A stretch of 64,000 bases of DNA from Bacteroidetes bacterium ADurb.Bin174 (GTDB lineage Bacteria > Bacteroidota > Bacteroidia > Bacteroidales > Paludibacteraceae). The translations under genes were made by a program, and so were the position numbers. The notes under the pieces are model-generated. The model saw nothing but the letters and a program-made list of their open reading frames with translations. It did no database searches and was not told the origin of the DNA. The stretch is taken from positions 1 through 64,000 of the forward strand of contig MWCX01000085.1 in the NCBI GenBank assembly GCA_002070265.1. Reading direction: 5' to 3'. Every line of letters begins with the position of its first letter. Position 1 is the first letter of the stretch. Shown in pieces: positions 1 to 8,925 of this stretch.

Positions 1-705
1 CGCCCTGTTGTTCTTGATCCCGGATCATATGTTTTGCTCATCCGACAAACAGCTCCGTATATTATCAGTATAGCTTACGACAGGGCGGAGCACGGATATT
101 TCATTTACGCCGACGACTCGGAAAATCCCACGCAATTTAGCAAATGGGGGTTAGGTTGGGGTTTTGTCAGTCTGCGGATGGACTTTACTCCAAGGAGTGT
201 TGTAAGCTTCAACGTGGCGGATGGAACAAATCCTGTAGGAGCTGTTCCTATCAAGGGAGCTACCATAACAGCCAGGCAAGGAGAAACTGTTATTGAAACG
301 GTTGTAACCGACACCACAGGTATAGCTGAAATATATGTTGCTAACGGCGACTATACCTACACAGTATCGAAATCGGGATACGCAGACCTTATAGGTTCAT
401 TTACTGTTAATAATGTCGATCAAACAATTAATGTAAACATGACGACTACCGGGATCGATGAACTGGCAGCAAGCTCTGTACGACTGTATCCCAATCCGGT
501 TGAAAATAAATTGGTAATAGAGCGCGATAATGGTGATGAAACCGTTATTGAACTGTACAATGTCAGTGGAGCATTAATCGGTGTAACCAAAACCGAAAAT
601 GTAACAACTACTATTGATGTTGAAGCGTTAAGTTCGGGTTCTTACTTTGTAAGAATAATTGGGAATAACAGTATTCCTACGGTGCTTAGGTTTATTAAAA
701 AATAA
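1..705 (+). CDS. T9SS-secreted protein, C-terminal part (5' end outside window)
   Basis: The reading frame is open from the first base and ends in TAA at 703-705, so the gene begins before the window; the TTG at 34 is not a convincing start. Around nt 240-440 there is a carboxypeptidase-regulatory/PEGA-like beta-sandwich (pattern GATI..VVTD..G.AEI..NGDYTYTVSKSGY). Nt 466-705 form a typical T9SS type A sorting domain with the LYPNP motif, an ELYN.SG strand and a final FIKK. The product is inferred to be exported and anchored or released by T9SS. The catalytic or binding part lies upstream and cannot be judged. A strong terminator follows at once. Confidence 0.8.
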   Translation, partial: RPVVLDPGSYVLLIRQTAPYIISIAYDRAEHGYFIYADDSENPTQFSKWGLGWGFVSLRMDFTPRSVVSFNVADGTNPVGAVPIKGATITARQGETVIETVVTDTTGIAEIYVANGDYTYTVSKSGYADLIGSFTVNNVDQTINVNMTTTGIDELAASSVRLYPNPVENKLVIERDNGDETVIELYNVSGALIGVTKTENVTTTIDVEALSSGSYFVRIIGNNSIPTVLRFIKK

Positions 706-728
706 TTCAATGTAGAGATGTAAAAAAG

Positions 729-765
729 GAGCTGTCTCAAAAAAAATGAGACGGCTCTTTTTTTT
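729..765 (+). terminator. Rho-independent terminator
   Basis: An 11-bp stem (GAGCTGTCTCA / TGAGACGGCTC, one G-U pair) with an A-rich loop is followed by a run of nine T. It ends the T9SS gene before it. The stem sequence GCTGTCTCA resembles the ends of the dispersed repeat element at 56044-56092, so it may derive from that family. Confidence 0.85.
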
Positions 766-770
766 AAAAG

Positions 771-850
771 ACCCCGCAACCTCGCACCCCGCACCCCGGA
801 ACCCATACCACGAAACTCGCACCCCGTACCCCGCACCTCGTAAACCCGAA
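771..850. repeat. Degenerate heptad-type GC-rich intergenic repeat (R1, copy 1)
   Basis: A non-coding stretch made of variations on ACCCCGC and GGAACCC, in strong contrast to the AT-rich flanks. Related stretches occur at 46297-46361 and 49686-49731 (opposite orientation) and 52197-52291 (same orientation). Short open frames across it are compositional artefacts. Confidence 0.7.
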
Positions 851-871
851 GCAAAAAAAGTTCCCAAAAGG

Positions 872-903
872 TTTTGTGGAATGGAAAAACTGATGTATAT
901 TTG
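872..903 (+). promoter_or_regulatory. Bacteroidota-type promoter of tRNA-Glu/rpsT
   Basis: TTTTG at 872-876 (-33 element) is followed after 19 bp by TATATTTG at 896-903 (-7 element). This matches the TTTG-N19-TAnnTTTG consensus for the Bacteroidota primary sigma factor. Transcription should begin near 910, just ahead of the tRNA at 942. Confidence 0.8.
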
Positions 904-941
904 CAGCCGCAATTGAGCAAGCAGTTGTTTTTTGACTTATT

Positions 942-1013
942 GGCCCATTCGTCTATCGGCTAGGACGTCAGATTTTCATTCTGGAAAGAGGGGTTCGATT
1001 CCCCTATGGGCTA
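942..1013 (+). tRNA. tRNA-Glu (anticodon TTC)
   Basis: A 72-nt cloverleaf. The acceptor stem GGCCCAT pairs with ATGGGCT (one G-U), and the discriminator is A1013. The anticodon stem 968-972/980-984 encloses the loop TTTTCAT with anticodon TTC at 975-977. The T arm GAGGGGTTCGATTCCCCT is intact. CCA is not encoded. It lies 30 bp upstream of rpsT and is probably co-transcribed with it from the promoter at 872-903. Confidence 0.97.
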
Positions 1014-1043
1014 CTATATTTTAAAAATTAAAAATTTTTTCAG

Positions 1044-1298
1044 ATGGCAAATCATCAATCAGCACTTAAAAGAATACGCCAAACGCAAAAGCGTAAGTTA
1101 CATAACCGGTATTATGCAAAAACAGCCCGTAATGCTGTGCGTAAGCTCCGCGCAACCACAGATAAAGCGGTAGCTGCTGAATTGCTACCAAAAGTTAGTT
1201 CTATGTTGGATAAGCTGGCTAAGCGCAAAGTTATTCATAGAAACAAGGCGTCTAATCTGAAATCGAAACTGACACTGCACGTTAATAAATTAGATTAG
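1044..1298 (+). CDS. rpsT: 30S ribosomal protein S20
   Basis: An 84-residue, strongly basic protein beginning [18 protein letters not shown], the classical N-terminus of S20. Helical repeats rich in Lys/Arg follow ([35 protein letters not shown]). It binds 16S rRNA in the body of the small subunit. Length and composition match the family. No Shine-Dalgarno sequence is seen, as usual in Bacteroidota. A terminator lies 18 bp downstream. Confidence 0.98.
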   Translation: MANHQSALKRIRQTQKRKLHNRYYAKTARNAVRKLRATTDKAVAAELLPKVSSMLDKLAKRKVIHRNKASNLKSKLTLHVNKLD

Positions 1299-1315
1299 AG
1301 ATATTTAGTAGTTAC

Positions 1316-1356
1316 AAAAATGCCAACTAAATCATTGTGAGATAGTTGGCATTTTT
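1316..1356. terminator. Bidirectional terminator between rpsT and the GH76 gene
   Basis: The stem AAAAATGCCAACTA / TAGTTGGCATTTTT has A and T runs on opposite sides, so it can end transcription from both convergent genes. Its right half and the following 17 bp (1330-1373) are nearly repeated at 51862-51906, also in a terminator. Confidence 0.85.
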
Positions 1357-1429
1357 GTGTCTTTGGGTATTCATTCCCCTCGTATTTGAATTTAACGAAA
1401 TCCCTGTATAGAAATTACAGAAACGCCTT

Positions 1430-3748
1430 TTATCGTCCTCCTCTAACCACCAATTTCCTGACAATTTTTTCTCTTCCTGATTCCGGTATAGAAACAAAAT
1501 ATATCCCGGCGGGAAGTTGACTGATATCTATGGTAGTTTCAACATGGTCGGTGTTTTTTATGGTAGCACTGAGCACTACTCTGCCCGAGATATCATGTAT
1601 TTGTACTGAAGAATCGGATATTAACCCTCTTGTCGAAATGTGGACTACATCCGTAGCCGGATTGGGATATACTGATAAAGTGGATTTTTTAAGTGTCTTT
1701 ACGGCGCTGGATGCTTTCAAAAACCGAAAGTTATCAACTTTATAACCGGATCCTCGATAAACTACGTATATATTTTTCTTTCCGGTAAGTTCCGGAACAT
1801 CAGCGGATATTTGCATCCATTCTCCGGAAGTGTTACCGGGGATATTAACTGTTGTCAACAGTTGTCCGGTCGGACTGCTTTCACGTATTTCTATCTTATT
1901 ACCTTGCTGGCGTGTTCCCTGCACTAGAAATTCAACCTCAAGAGCAGGATCATCCCCGAAATTCACATGGTTATAAGCTGTATAATAACCATCTCTGATG
2001 TTGGTGACAATGGCTGTGGAATCATCGGTGCGATCCACCAACACGCCCTTTATATAATCAAAAAGTGAAGCATCTATGGTTTGATAAGCATCTTTCACTA
2101 TCAAGTCTTTTGAGAGCGGGGCATTAAAGGCAGCCGACACTGCTGTGGAAGCACCAAATGGTTGATTGGTAAAATCATAACCATCAGAGAAAATAAAGTT
2201 TTCGGAGGTTTTTTCCCACCAGCCTGTCCAACTAACTCCTTTTGAATTGCGGTTATTGTAGGCATGCAGGGCATTGGTCTGCATCCAATCAACCCATTCC
2301 GGTCTCTCCAAGTCAACTATATAGCGGCGTACGTAACGCATCAAAATTCCTTTAAAACCTTGTAAATCGCCTCCGCTTCCGCATACTTTTACTACATCGA
2401 ACACATTGCATAAGTCGGCTCTCGTACGGCTCATTACTTTATCGGCATCTGTTTGATATTGTGCATGTCCGTAATGGTTATACAACATTAAAGCAGCACC
2501 TAAAAAGGTTCCTTGATTGTAGGTAGATACCCAGCGATTGCCTACTGTAAAAACACCGTTTTCCCATGCACCTGAATCGAACACCCTACCTGTGGCAGAC
2601 TCATAGAGATGTTGGCGTTGCAGAGCATACAGGTCTTTTGCCTTCGTATAATAACTTTCATCTCCGGTTGCGATGGCTAAATAGCAAGCTGCAATTGTTG
2701 CCGGTCCGTTGATACAGGAATTCGATCCCAGGTTTCCTTCCGGACTCTGTTTCCAACGAAGCATGCCGTTGGGTTGTTTTGCACGGGCATACATCCAATC
2801 GTAATTATTCTTGGCAATGGTCAAATAATTGATGTTTGTATTGGGGTGAGTTTCGAACATTAAATAGGCTCTTACACTGGCTAATACAGCCCACGCGATA
2901 TCATCATTGAATTCATTCCAACGCCAGTCCTGACCATTTCCGGGTTGATACCAACCGGCAGGATAACTCACAAAATGTTCATAAACCTCTTCAAACATGT
3001 TTTTGTATTCTTGCTTGCCGGTAGTTTCGTAAGCATCCAAAATAGTTTCCATCATTTCTGCTTCTCCCCAGAAACCTGTAGAGTTTTTCAACATATTATA
3101 GTAGCGGCTTTTCCAACCACGCATTACACTGTCACGCATAGATGGGGTGACACGATTGGGAAGGATATCTTCCTGCGCAATTCTCCATATTTGCAGGGCT
3201 GCATTGGCATCATTTGCGTCACGTTTGTATTGTAGTTTGACTTGTGCACTATCTTTACTCTCACTAAGTTCTGCATATAAATCTCCTTCTGCACCCGGAA
3301 TGGAAAAACAGATATAATAAAGATTTGGTGTATTATGTTCAACCGGTATCAGTTTCCATTTGCTGTAATTTTGATTATTGGATTTAAGAACAAGCTTGTC
3401 TCCCGGTTTAGGACGAGTACTACTCTCCGATAAGGGTCTGCCGTTATAGGCATTGGTAAGATAATACAAGTTGTCTTCTCCGGTGGAACTAATGATCCAA
3501 CGTTGAGCAGGCACGTTGGTTTCTGTCCATCCTACCACATCGGTATTATTTCCCAAATAAGAATTTAGGATAGACAATGCTTTAAACCCTCTGTAATAAG
3601 AGTTTATCTTATAGGCTTTGTCGGGAATTATTTGGGATGACAGTGAAATAGTACCTAACAGGCATAAAAAAATCAATACGGCTTTTATTGAGAGTTTCTT
3701 TTTCATCATTTCTTTCAATATTGTTTTGAGCATGGCATTATTATTCAA
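1430..3748 (-). CDS. GH76-like alpha-1,6-mannanase-type enzyme with N-terminal ricin-like and C-terminal CBM and T9SS domains
   Basis: A secreted glycoside hydrolase of 772 residues. A signal peptide (KKKLSIKAVLIFLCLLGTIS) is followed by a ricin/beta-trefoil-like region (about 40-190). A GH76 (alpha/alpha)6 domain (about 205-530) follows, with the paired catalytic aspartates at D282-D283 in NEFNDDIAW and the motif STYNQGTFLGAALMLY. A CBM6-like sandwich (about 545-685) and a T9SS tail with VYPNP come last. GH76 enzymes are endo-alpha-1,6-mannanases; activity on yeast-type mannan is family knowledge, not shown here. The chosen start overlaps the upstream stop by 8 bp. A start at 3709 or 3706 would give a more usual signal-peptide length. 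This is the last gene of the PUL. Confidence 0.85.
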   Translation of the reverse strand: MNNNAMLKTILKEMMKKKLSIKAVLIFLCLLGTISLSSQIIPDKAYKINSYYRGFKALSILNSYLGNNTDVVGWTETNVPAQRWIISSTGEDNLYYLTNAYNGRPLSESSTRPKPGDKLVLKSNNQNYSKWKLIPVEHNTPNLYYICFSIPGAEGDLYAELSESKDSAQVKLQYKRDANDANAALQIWRIAQEDILPNRVTPSMRDSVMRGWKSRYYNMLKNSTGFWGEAEMMETILDAYETTGKQEYKNMFEEVYEHFVSYPAGWYQPGNGQDWRWNEFNDDIAWAVLASVRAYLMFETHPNTNINYLTIAKNNYDWMYARAKQPNGMLRWKQSPEGNLGSNSCINGPATIAACYLAIATGDESYYTKAKDLYALQRQHLYESATGRVFDSGAWENGVFTVGNRWVSTYNQGTFLGAALMLYNHYGHAQYQTDADKVMSRTRADLCNVFDVVKVCGSGGDLQGFKGILMRYVRRYIVDLERPEWVDWMQTNALHAYNNRNSKGVSWTGWWEKTSENFIFSDGYDFTNQPFGASTAVSAAFNAPLSKDLIVKDAYQTIDASLFDYIKGVLVDRTDDSTAIVTNIRDGYYTAYNHVNFGDDPALEVEFLVQGTRQQGNKIEIRESSPTGQLLTTVNIPGNTSGEWMQISADVPELTGKKNIYVVYRGSGYKVDNFRFLKASSAVKTLKKSTLSVYPNPATDVVHISTRGLISDSSVQIHDISGRVVLSATIKNTDHVETTIDISQLPAGIYFVSIPESGREKIVRKLVVRGGR

Positions 3749-6554
3749 AAATACATTTTATGGTTTTGTTGTTTTTATCGGATTTAATCCCGATAAAATA
3801 AATTCCTTTGGCAAACCTGCTTATATCAAATTGATGATGGTCAGATTGATTTAGATTTTTCCGCATCACCATGGTGCCACAAAGATCATGGACAGTCAGA
3901 TCCATTGTTTCACTTCCCCTGGTTTGTTCGCACTTTACTCGCAAGATGCCATTGGAAGCATATACTTTTAGTCCGGGAAACGCATGGGAGGCATTTGTTC
4001 CGGACGATAAATCCTTGTACAATTGTTCCTTCGGAACAACTTCCCTGGGAACGAAAGCACTTGCCCATTCCAATTTACATTGAGCAATGCCGATTTTTTC
4101 TTTGTATTCCATCTTGATTTTATACTTTTCACCTGCCACCAAAGAATCAATTTTTCCGGTATAGGTAGCAGGGTTGCGTCCTCCTTCCGGATTGTCTATG
4201 ATCAATTGATTGTCAATCCATAATTTGACACCATCGCAAGTTGCATAGAAAGTATAATGTCCGTTGAAAGTCGGTTGTATTTCTCCCTGCCAGCGGACGG
4301 TAAAATTATCATCGTTCACACCTGTCATGGGCGATCCCGTACCCCAGTCAAAGTTGATTGTTTCATCAATGCGTTCTGCAATTTTTTCTTCGAAGTTTAC
4401 ACCATTATAATAAGTGCCCGTCAAGCCCTCTCCCGTACCTTTGATACCACCGGGGTTGATTTCCATTCCATTGGCTTCTCTTATCAACTGAAAAATATGA
4501 TCAGGACGTATGAAAGAATACTTACCTGCATATTCACCTTGATTGAAAAAGTTCATTACTCTTAAGAATCCGGTAGGATTAACTTCACTATTCCAAGGGT
4601 TTGCCTGAATAATCAGAAAACGCGGACTATTTCCATCCCAGCCTGATGATCCGGAAATAATATGGTCTTTCATGGCTTGTTCTCCCGTACAATAATTGCA
4701 AGTCAGAGGTTTACCCGGCAATTGGTTGACATTGGGATCTCTGCCACTACCATAGATGGATAGCGGTCCTCCTGTGTTTTGAGCCGTAACCCCTAATAAA
4801 GTATGTGAATTGGCTGCAAAAATATTTCCTACATTAACATTGATACCTCCGGTAATGGTATTCCAAATGGTTACAACCCTGATGCCTGCGGTTTGATTGT
4901 ACTCTTCTAATTTTTTGACAAAATCTGCTAATTCACTACTCAATGAATGAGTAACCCAGTTGTTTGGATAAGTATATCCGTAACCGGAAGGACCCGAAAT
5001 CAGGTTATCGTTGTCGGTAGCTGTTTGATGGAAAAAATTCAAAGCACCCGGCATGGCATCCACCATAGCAGGTGAAATTGTCCAGCCGATAGGTACGGAT
5101 CCACGATTGCGATCGTTCCAGAATGCACGCATGCGGTGTTCTATATATTGCAAGTTATCACCATCGCTGATGATAAAAGCTACATAAATTTTATTTTCTA
5201 ATTCGGGTTTGGGAGGCATGGGCCTTGCATCAATGTACCGCGGCATGCCACTGTGGTAAGTAAGGTTGGTACAGTAATCACTGGGTATGGTGGTAAAGCC
5301 GTAATTGGAAACCCTGGTAACTCCCGGTTGTTCTTCGGGCCACCAACCTAAATAGTTCGCTCCTTTGGGCATGGATGCCAGGAATTGATTCAAGAGTAAG
5401 CTTTCAAGCGGTTTGTTAGGATCAAGCCATATAACAGCAGAACCAATAGCCAAAGCATATTCACGCAAAGAAGATTGATGGTGATTCGGACTTAATCCAA
5501 TCAGTACCCTTTTGTCTGTTTTGTTCCAATAGTCGTTAAATATGGTTTGATAAACTTGTAAGGATGAAGTGAACCTGCCGCGTAAATCTTCCAGAATCGG
5601 AAAATTATAAGGATCGGAGGTCAGTCGTTCCAATAAAGAAGGAGCCGCAATCAAAGCATTTTTTTCATGTGCTATTCGAAGGGCTAAGTTTGCCGTATGA
5701 TTTTGCATCGGATCATATACTACCAATCCATCTATTTCAGACTTATATTTTGTCAAAACTTCCCATGTGTTGTTGTTATGCTCGATGTAATTATATCCCA
5801 AGGGAGTTAACCAAGCGTATGGACCTTCAGCAAACTGATCCCCTTCATAAGAGAAAATACGTGGTTGGGTACGGTTGATAACACCTTTCAAAGAAGAAAA
5901 AAGATAATTTTCGGCAGCCCTGTTATTTTGACGAACACGTACATAATCCACTTTCAGATAAGTGTTTCCTTTCCACAACACCCTCAACTCAAGTTGTTGG
6001 TTGTCGGCAGGCATCCCAAAATCCAAACTGAAAGTAAGATAGGTGTTTGCCGATGAAAAATCTTCACGATTCAAGGATTTAGTCATAAGCGTGGTACCGG
6101 TAGAGGCATTTCTCACATCTATATCGGCAACCGCAACATTAGTCCCGGAAATATTGTCAATCTTTAAACGAAAATCAGCAACATGCAATCCGGAAGTAAG
6201 TTCCGTATTATACGGTCCGTGAACCATATATTTATCTTTTTCATGTTCTCCGACTATACACACCCAGCCGTCACCTTCAATCTTTCCTGTTTCATGACTT
6301 AAATCAGTTCCTTCGGCTTGCCAGGTCCAATTTTTTGCATAAGGTGCAATGGAACCATTTAAGTAAATTAAATCCTGTGTTTTAGCCGGAGCAGGGAAGG
6401 ATGGAAGTAATTGTCCATCGGGCCAATGTAATTGAGCGCCAACCTGAACAGGTGTTAGCAAAACACTGAAAAATGCAAGGAACCGTAAACTACGAATAAT
6501 AGGGTAGCAAGGGCTACTTGTTAATGATCTTGCTTTGAGTTTTTTATGAATCAT
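3741..6554 (-). CDS. GxGYxYP-family putative glycoside hydrolase with PA14 and T9SS domains
   Basis: 937 residues. A signal peptide (about 20-40) is followed by a CBM-like sandwich (about 60-208). The GxGYxYP N-terminal and catalytic domains (about 215-690) contain the name-giving motif at residues 524-530 (GYGYTYP) and an ISDGDNLQY segment. A PA14 domain (about 705-845, with F.VRW.G and KLWIDNQLIID) and a T9SS-type tail ending in IKCIFE follow. Family members sit in Bacteroidota PULs but their reaction is not well established. The gene is followed by an 8-bp overlap with the GH76 gene and preceded by a 16-bp gap, consistent with one operon. Confidence 0.8.
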   Translation of the reverse strand: MIHKKLKARSLTSSPCYPIIRSLRFLAFFSVLLTPVQVGAQLHWPDGQLLPSFPAPAKTQDLIYLNGSIAPYAKNWTWQAEGTDLSHETGKIEGDGWVCIVGEHEKDKYMVHGPYNTELTSGLHVADFRLKIDNISGTNVAVADIDVRNASTGTTLMTKSLNREDFSSANTYLTFSLDFGMPADNQQLELRVLWKGNTYLKVDYVRVRQNNRAAENYLFSSLKGVINRTQPRIFSYEGDQFAEGPYAWLTPLGYNYIEHNNNTWEVLTKYKSEIDGLVVYDPMQNHTANLALRIAHEKNALIAAPSLLERLTSDPYNFPILEDLRGRFTSSLQVYQTIFNDYWNKTDKRVLIGLSPNHHQSSLREYALAIGSAVIWLDPNKPLESLLLNQFLASMPKGANYLGWWPEEQPGVTRVSNYGFTTIPSDYCTNLTYHSGMPRYIDARPMPPKPELENKIYVAFIISDGDNLQYIEHRMRAFWNDRNRGSVPIGWTISPAMVDAMPGALNFFHQTATDNDNLISGPSGYGYTYPNNWVTHSLSSELADFVKKLEEYNQTAGIRVVTIWNTITGGINVNVGNIFAANSHTLLGVTAQNTGGPLSIYGSGRDPNVNQLPGKPLTCNYCTGEQAMKDHIISGSSGWDGNSPRFLIIQANPWNSEVNPTGFLRVMNFFNQGEYAGKYSFIRPDHIFQLIREANGMEINPGGIKGTGEGLTGTYYNGVNFEEKIAERIDETINFDWGTGSPMTGVNDDNFTVRWQGEIQPTFNGHYTFYATCDGVKLWIDNQLIIDNPEGGRNPATYTGKIDSLVAGEKYKIKMEYKEKIGIAQCKLEWASAFVPREVVPKEQLYKDLSSGTNASHAFPGLKVYASNGILRVKCEQTRGSETMDLTVHDLCGTMVMRKNLNQSDHHQFDISRFAKGIYFIGIKSDKNNKTIKCIFE

Positions 6555-6570
6555 GTTGAGTTACATTATT

Positions 6571-8913
6571 TTAATATACAACTTTTTTAGCTTTACCCTG
6601 TATCCTGACTATGTAGAGACCCCGTCCGCTTAATTGTATTCGCATTGCGTTGCTATTAGCATGTTGTTGTCTGAGCAATTTACCGTCAATGGTATATACC
6701 TCCACAAAGTCACCTGCATGTATTTGATTCAGATGTAAGATGCCCTCGCGTACCAAGCATTTAAAGTCATCTGCTGTCATTACAGTTTCAAATGTTTCGG
6801 TATTAACGTCCGGTGTAACGTAAATACCCATGTCAATCAATTGACCACCTGTGGTTTGCGTGCAAGATACAGCCAGTGTATTAACACCTTCATGCAGCAA
6901 AGTGTAATCAAAATCAAAAGATTGGTAATCGGTCAGATAACCGGTACGCTCCAAAGCTAACTCACCATTGAGATATATTTTTACATCCTCATCATGGAAT
7001 ACCCTGAAAGTACCTTTTGTCAAGTTATTTATATCATCTCCATCTACATTAAATTGAGTACGTATAAAAATCTGATTGGTTGTCCATGTGGTATTTTGAA
7101 GATTACGCTCGGTTCCAAACGGAGCCTCGCCGGATTCCCAGCCGCTGTCATCAAAACCAACCTCAAACCAGTTGCCGGGTGGTGTGTCTAGAGTGTATTG
7201 CCAGGTTCGGATAGGATTTCCGGGTGAAGACTCTGGTAAGATTGCCTTTTTTTCAACAGCAATTTCATCGAACCAGGCAAATCGTTTTTCAATAAAGTCC
7301 TTGACAAATTCTATATATTCCTGATAAGTATTAAAAAGTGCGTCTTCAAACCAAACTTTTCGATTCAAAGAATTCCACCGCTCAAAATTAAGGGCTTGAG
7401 AAGTTTGTAATGAGTCGGCATTGCCATACAAATAATCTATCAGATATTGCTCTAAGCCTTGATTTTTAAGTTCTTCCCACATGCGGCTGACCGTAACTTG
7501 CGCCGTATCTGTCTGCATGATTTTGCGGAACCAGAATTGTGCAACTCCATGATTGGTACTTAATGTTTCGGTATAAAGCGGTACGCGTTCATTGGTCAGA
7601 AAAGCTTGGTCATAGTCCCAAACCGGACCGAAATACAACTTATCATCTCCTCTTTTCTTATAACAGTGAATACACCAATAAGAATCGCAATTTCCCGTCA
7701 GTTCAGAATGGATGTAATATCTCACGGCACTTTCCAGGTCAATGTATCGCTTTAAAGCTTCATTCGTATTCTCAAACAACATATTTTCCGTTTGTGCCAA
7801 ATGATTTTCTATCCAGGCTTTTTGCAAGGGTAAGGCTGTCCCTTCGTCCGGTGACTGAATAGTGATGGGCAAACCGCGAGGTGTTTTGAAATATATCGGT
7901 TCCGACTCAGCATAAGCATCGATTTCCATATGAAAACCACCTGTAATGTTAGTTTCATTGACATCCTCTTCATTCATGTCGTTGATATCGTCAATGTCAA
8001 TGCGATTTTCCCTGATTTCTAACTGATCGGAAGCCATGTAACTGCCATAATAAAAACCATCCAATACAACATCAACCATGGTATGATCAGGGGTATATTC
8101 AAATTGTAGCATTCTGCTAATCTCGAATGCTAAAGCGTTACGCAATAATGTTTTATCAACAGCATTGGCTAACAAGGTCCATTTTTTGGCATTGGCAGCC
8201 ATACCTAAGAAATTTTGTTTTTTATCAAAGTTTATTCTAAAGGGTTTTTTCTCCATAAACTCCCAGGTTGAATTACCACGCCCACGCACACTTGCCGGAT
8301 AGGTGGTTACTTCTCCATTATAAGAAACTATCACCTTGCTATTTTCAGCAGAGTTCTTTTTATCAATAAAATCAAAATTACCTCCTGTTTCTAAATAGAC
8401 AGTTGGCAGATTGGTCAATTGTGGGTAGCTTATTTGCTGACTGCCTTCATGGGTGTAAAACTCAAGTTCGGCAATACTGATGCGATGGAGAGGATTGATG
8501 CAGCGTACGTATTGAAAAGATTGCACGCCGGAGATATGATAGGTGTTAAATTCTCCCGGAACAAGTGCTTCTTCGATGGTTAATAAAGTCGTAGGATTAG
8601 TGAAACGCGGATTATCTGATCCTTGAATCATTGTCCCGGCCATCTTAATATGTCTGTCGGGCATGGGGAAAATACGAACTTTCTGTAAAGTGTAATTGGC
8701 ACCAAGATTCAACCCTATCCATCCATTAACATCTTTTGACATAAAGCTTGTTCCTTCATTGGTATCAAAAGCATTATATTGATGAAGTGTATAGTCGTTT
8801 TCAGGTATGGTTGCCAGGATCTTCCCACGCAACTTTTGATAACCTTCAAGATCTTGTGTCAATGCTGTAAACGACAAAAAAAGTATCAGAATTGGGAATA
8901 GGGTGCGTTTCAT
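6571..8913 (-). CDS. CotH-kinase-family secreted protein with discoidin-like, beta-sandwich and T9SS domains
   Basis: 780 residues with a clear signal peptide (1-20). Residues 30-155 look like an F5/8 (discoidin) sugar-binding domain. The CotH kinase fold spans about 165-540 with RGRGNSTW (210-217), FRINFDKK, YYGSYMASDQ and WDYD (432-435). A beta-sandwich module (about 565-705, HDEDVKIYLNG...TTGGQ.ID.GI) is also found in three other PUL proteins. The end is a T9SS tail. CotH proteins are atypical kinases; in extracellular PUL products the acceptor is unknown, and a non-kinase glycan role is possible. It lies 12 bp from the upstream sulfatase gene in the same operon. Confidence 0.8.
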   Translation of the reverse strand: MKRTLFPILILFLSFTALTQDLEGYQKLRGKILATIPENDYTLHQYNAFDTNEGTSFMSKDVNGWIGLNLGANYTLQKVRIFPMPDRHIKMAGTMIQGSDNPRFTNPTTLLTIEEALVPGEFNTYHISGVQSFQYVRCINPLHRISIAELEFYTHEGSQQISYPQLTNLPTVYLETGGNFDFIDKKNSAENSKVIVSYNGEVTTYPASVRGRGNSTWEFMEKKPFRINFDKKQNFLGMAANAKKWTLLANAVDKTLLRNALAFEISRMLQFEYTPDHTMVDVVLDGFYYGSYMASDQLEIRENRIDIDDINDMNEEDVNETNITGGFHMEIDAYAESEPIYFKTPRGLPITIQSPDEGTALPLQKAWIENHLAQTENMLFENTNEALKRYIDLESAVRYYIHSELTGNCDSYWCIHCYKKRGDDKLYFGPVWDYDQAFLTNERVPLYTETLSTNHGVAQFWFRKIMQTDTAQVTVSRMWEELKNQGLEQYLIDYLYGNADSLQTSQALNFERWNSLNRKVWFEDALFNTYQEYIEFVKDFIEKRFAWFDEIAVEKKAILPESSPGNPIRTWQYTLDTPPGNWFEVGFDDSGWESGEAPFGTERNLQNTTWTTNQIFIRTQFNVDGDDINNLTKGTFRVFHDEDVKIYLNGELALERTGYLTDYQSFDFDYTLLHEGVNTLAVSCTQTTGGQLIDMGIYVTPDVNTETFETVMTADDFKCLVREGILHLNQIHAGDFVEVYTIDGKLLRQQHANSNAMRIQLSGRGLYIVRIQGKAKKVVY

Positions 8914-8925
8914 GTGTTTTTATTT

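Noticed and set aside
628..920. Two minus-strand open frames of about 90 codons
   Set aside because: They run through the terminator, the R1 heptad array and the tRNA promoter. Their Gly/Arg-rich composition comes from the repeat.
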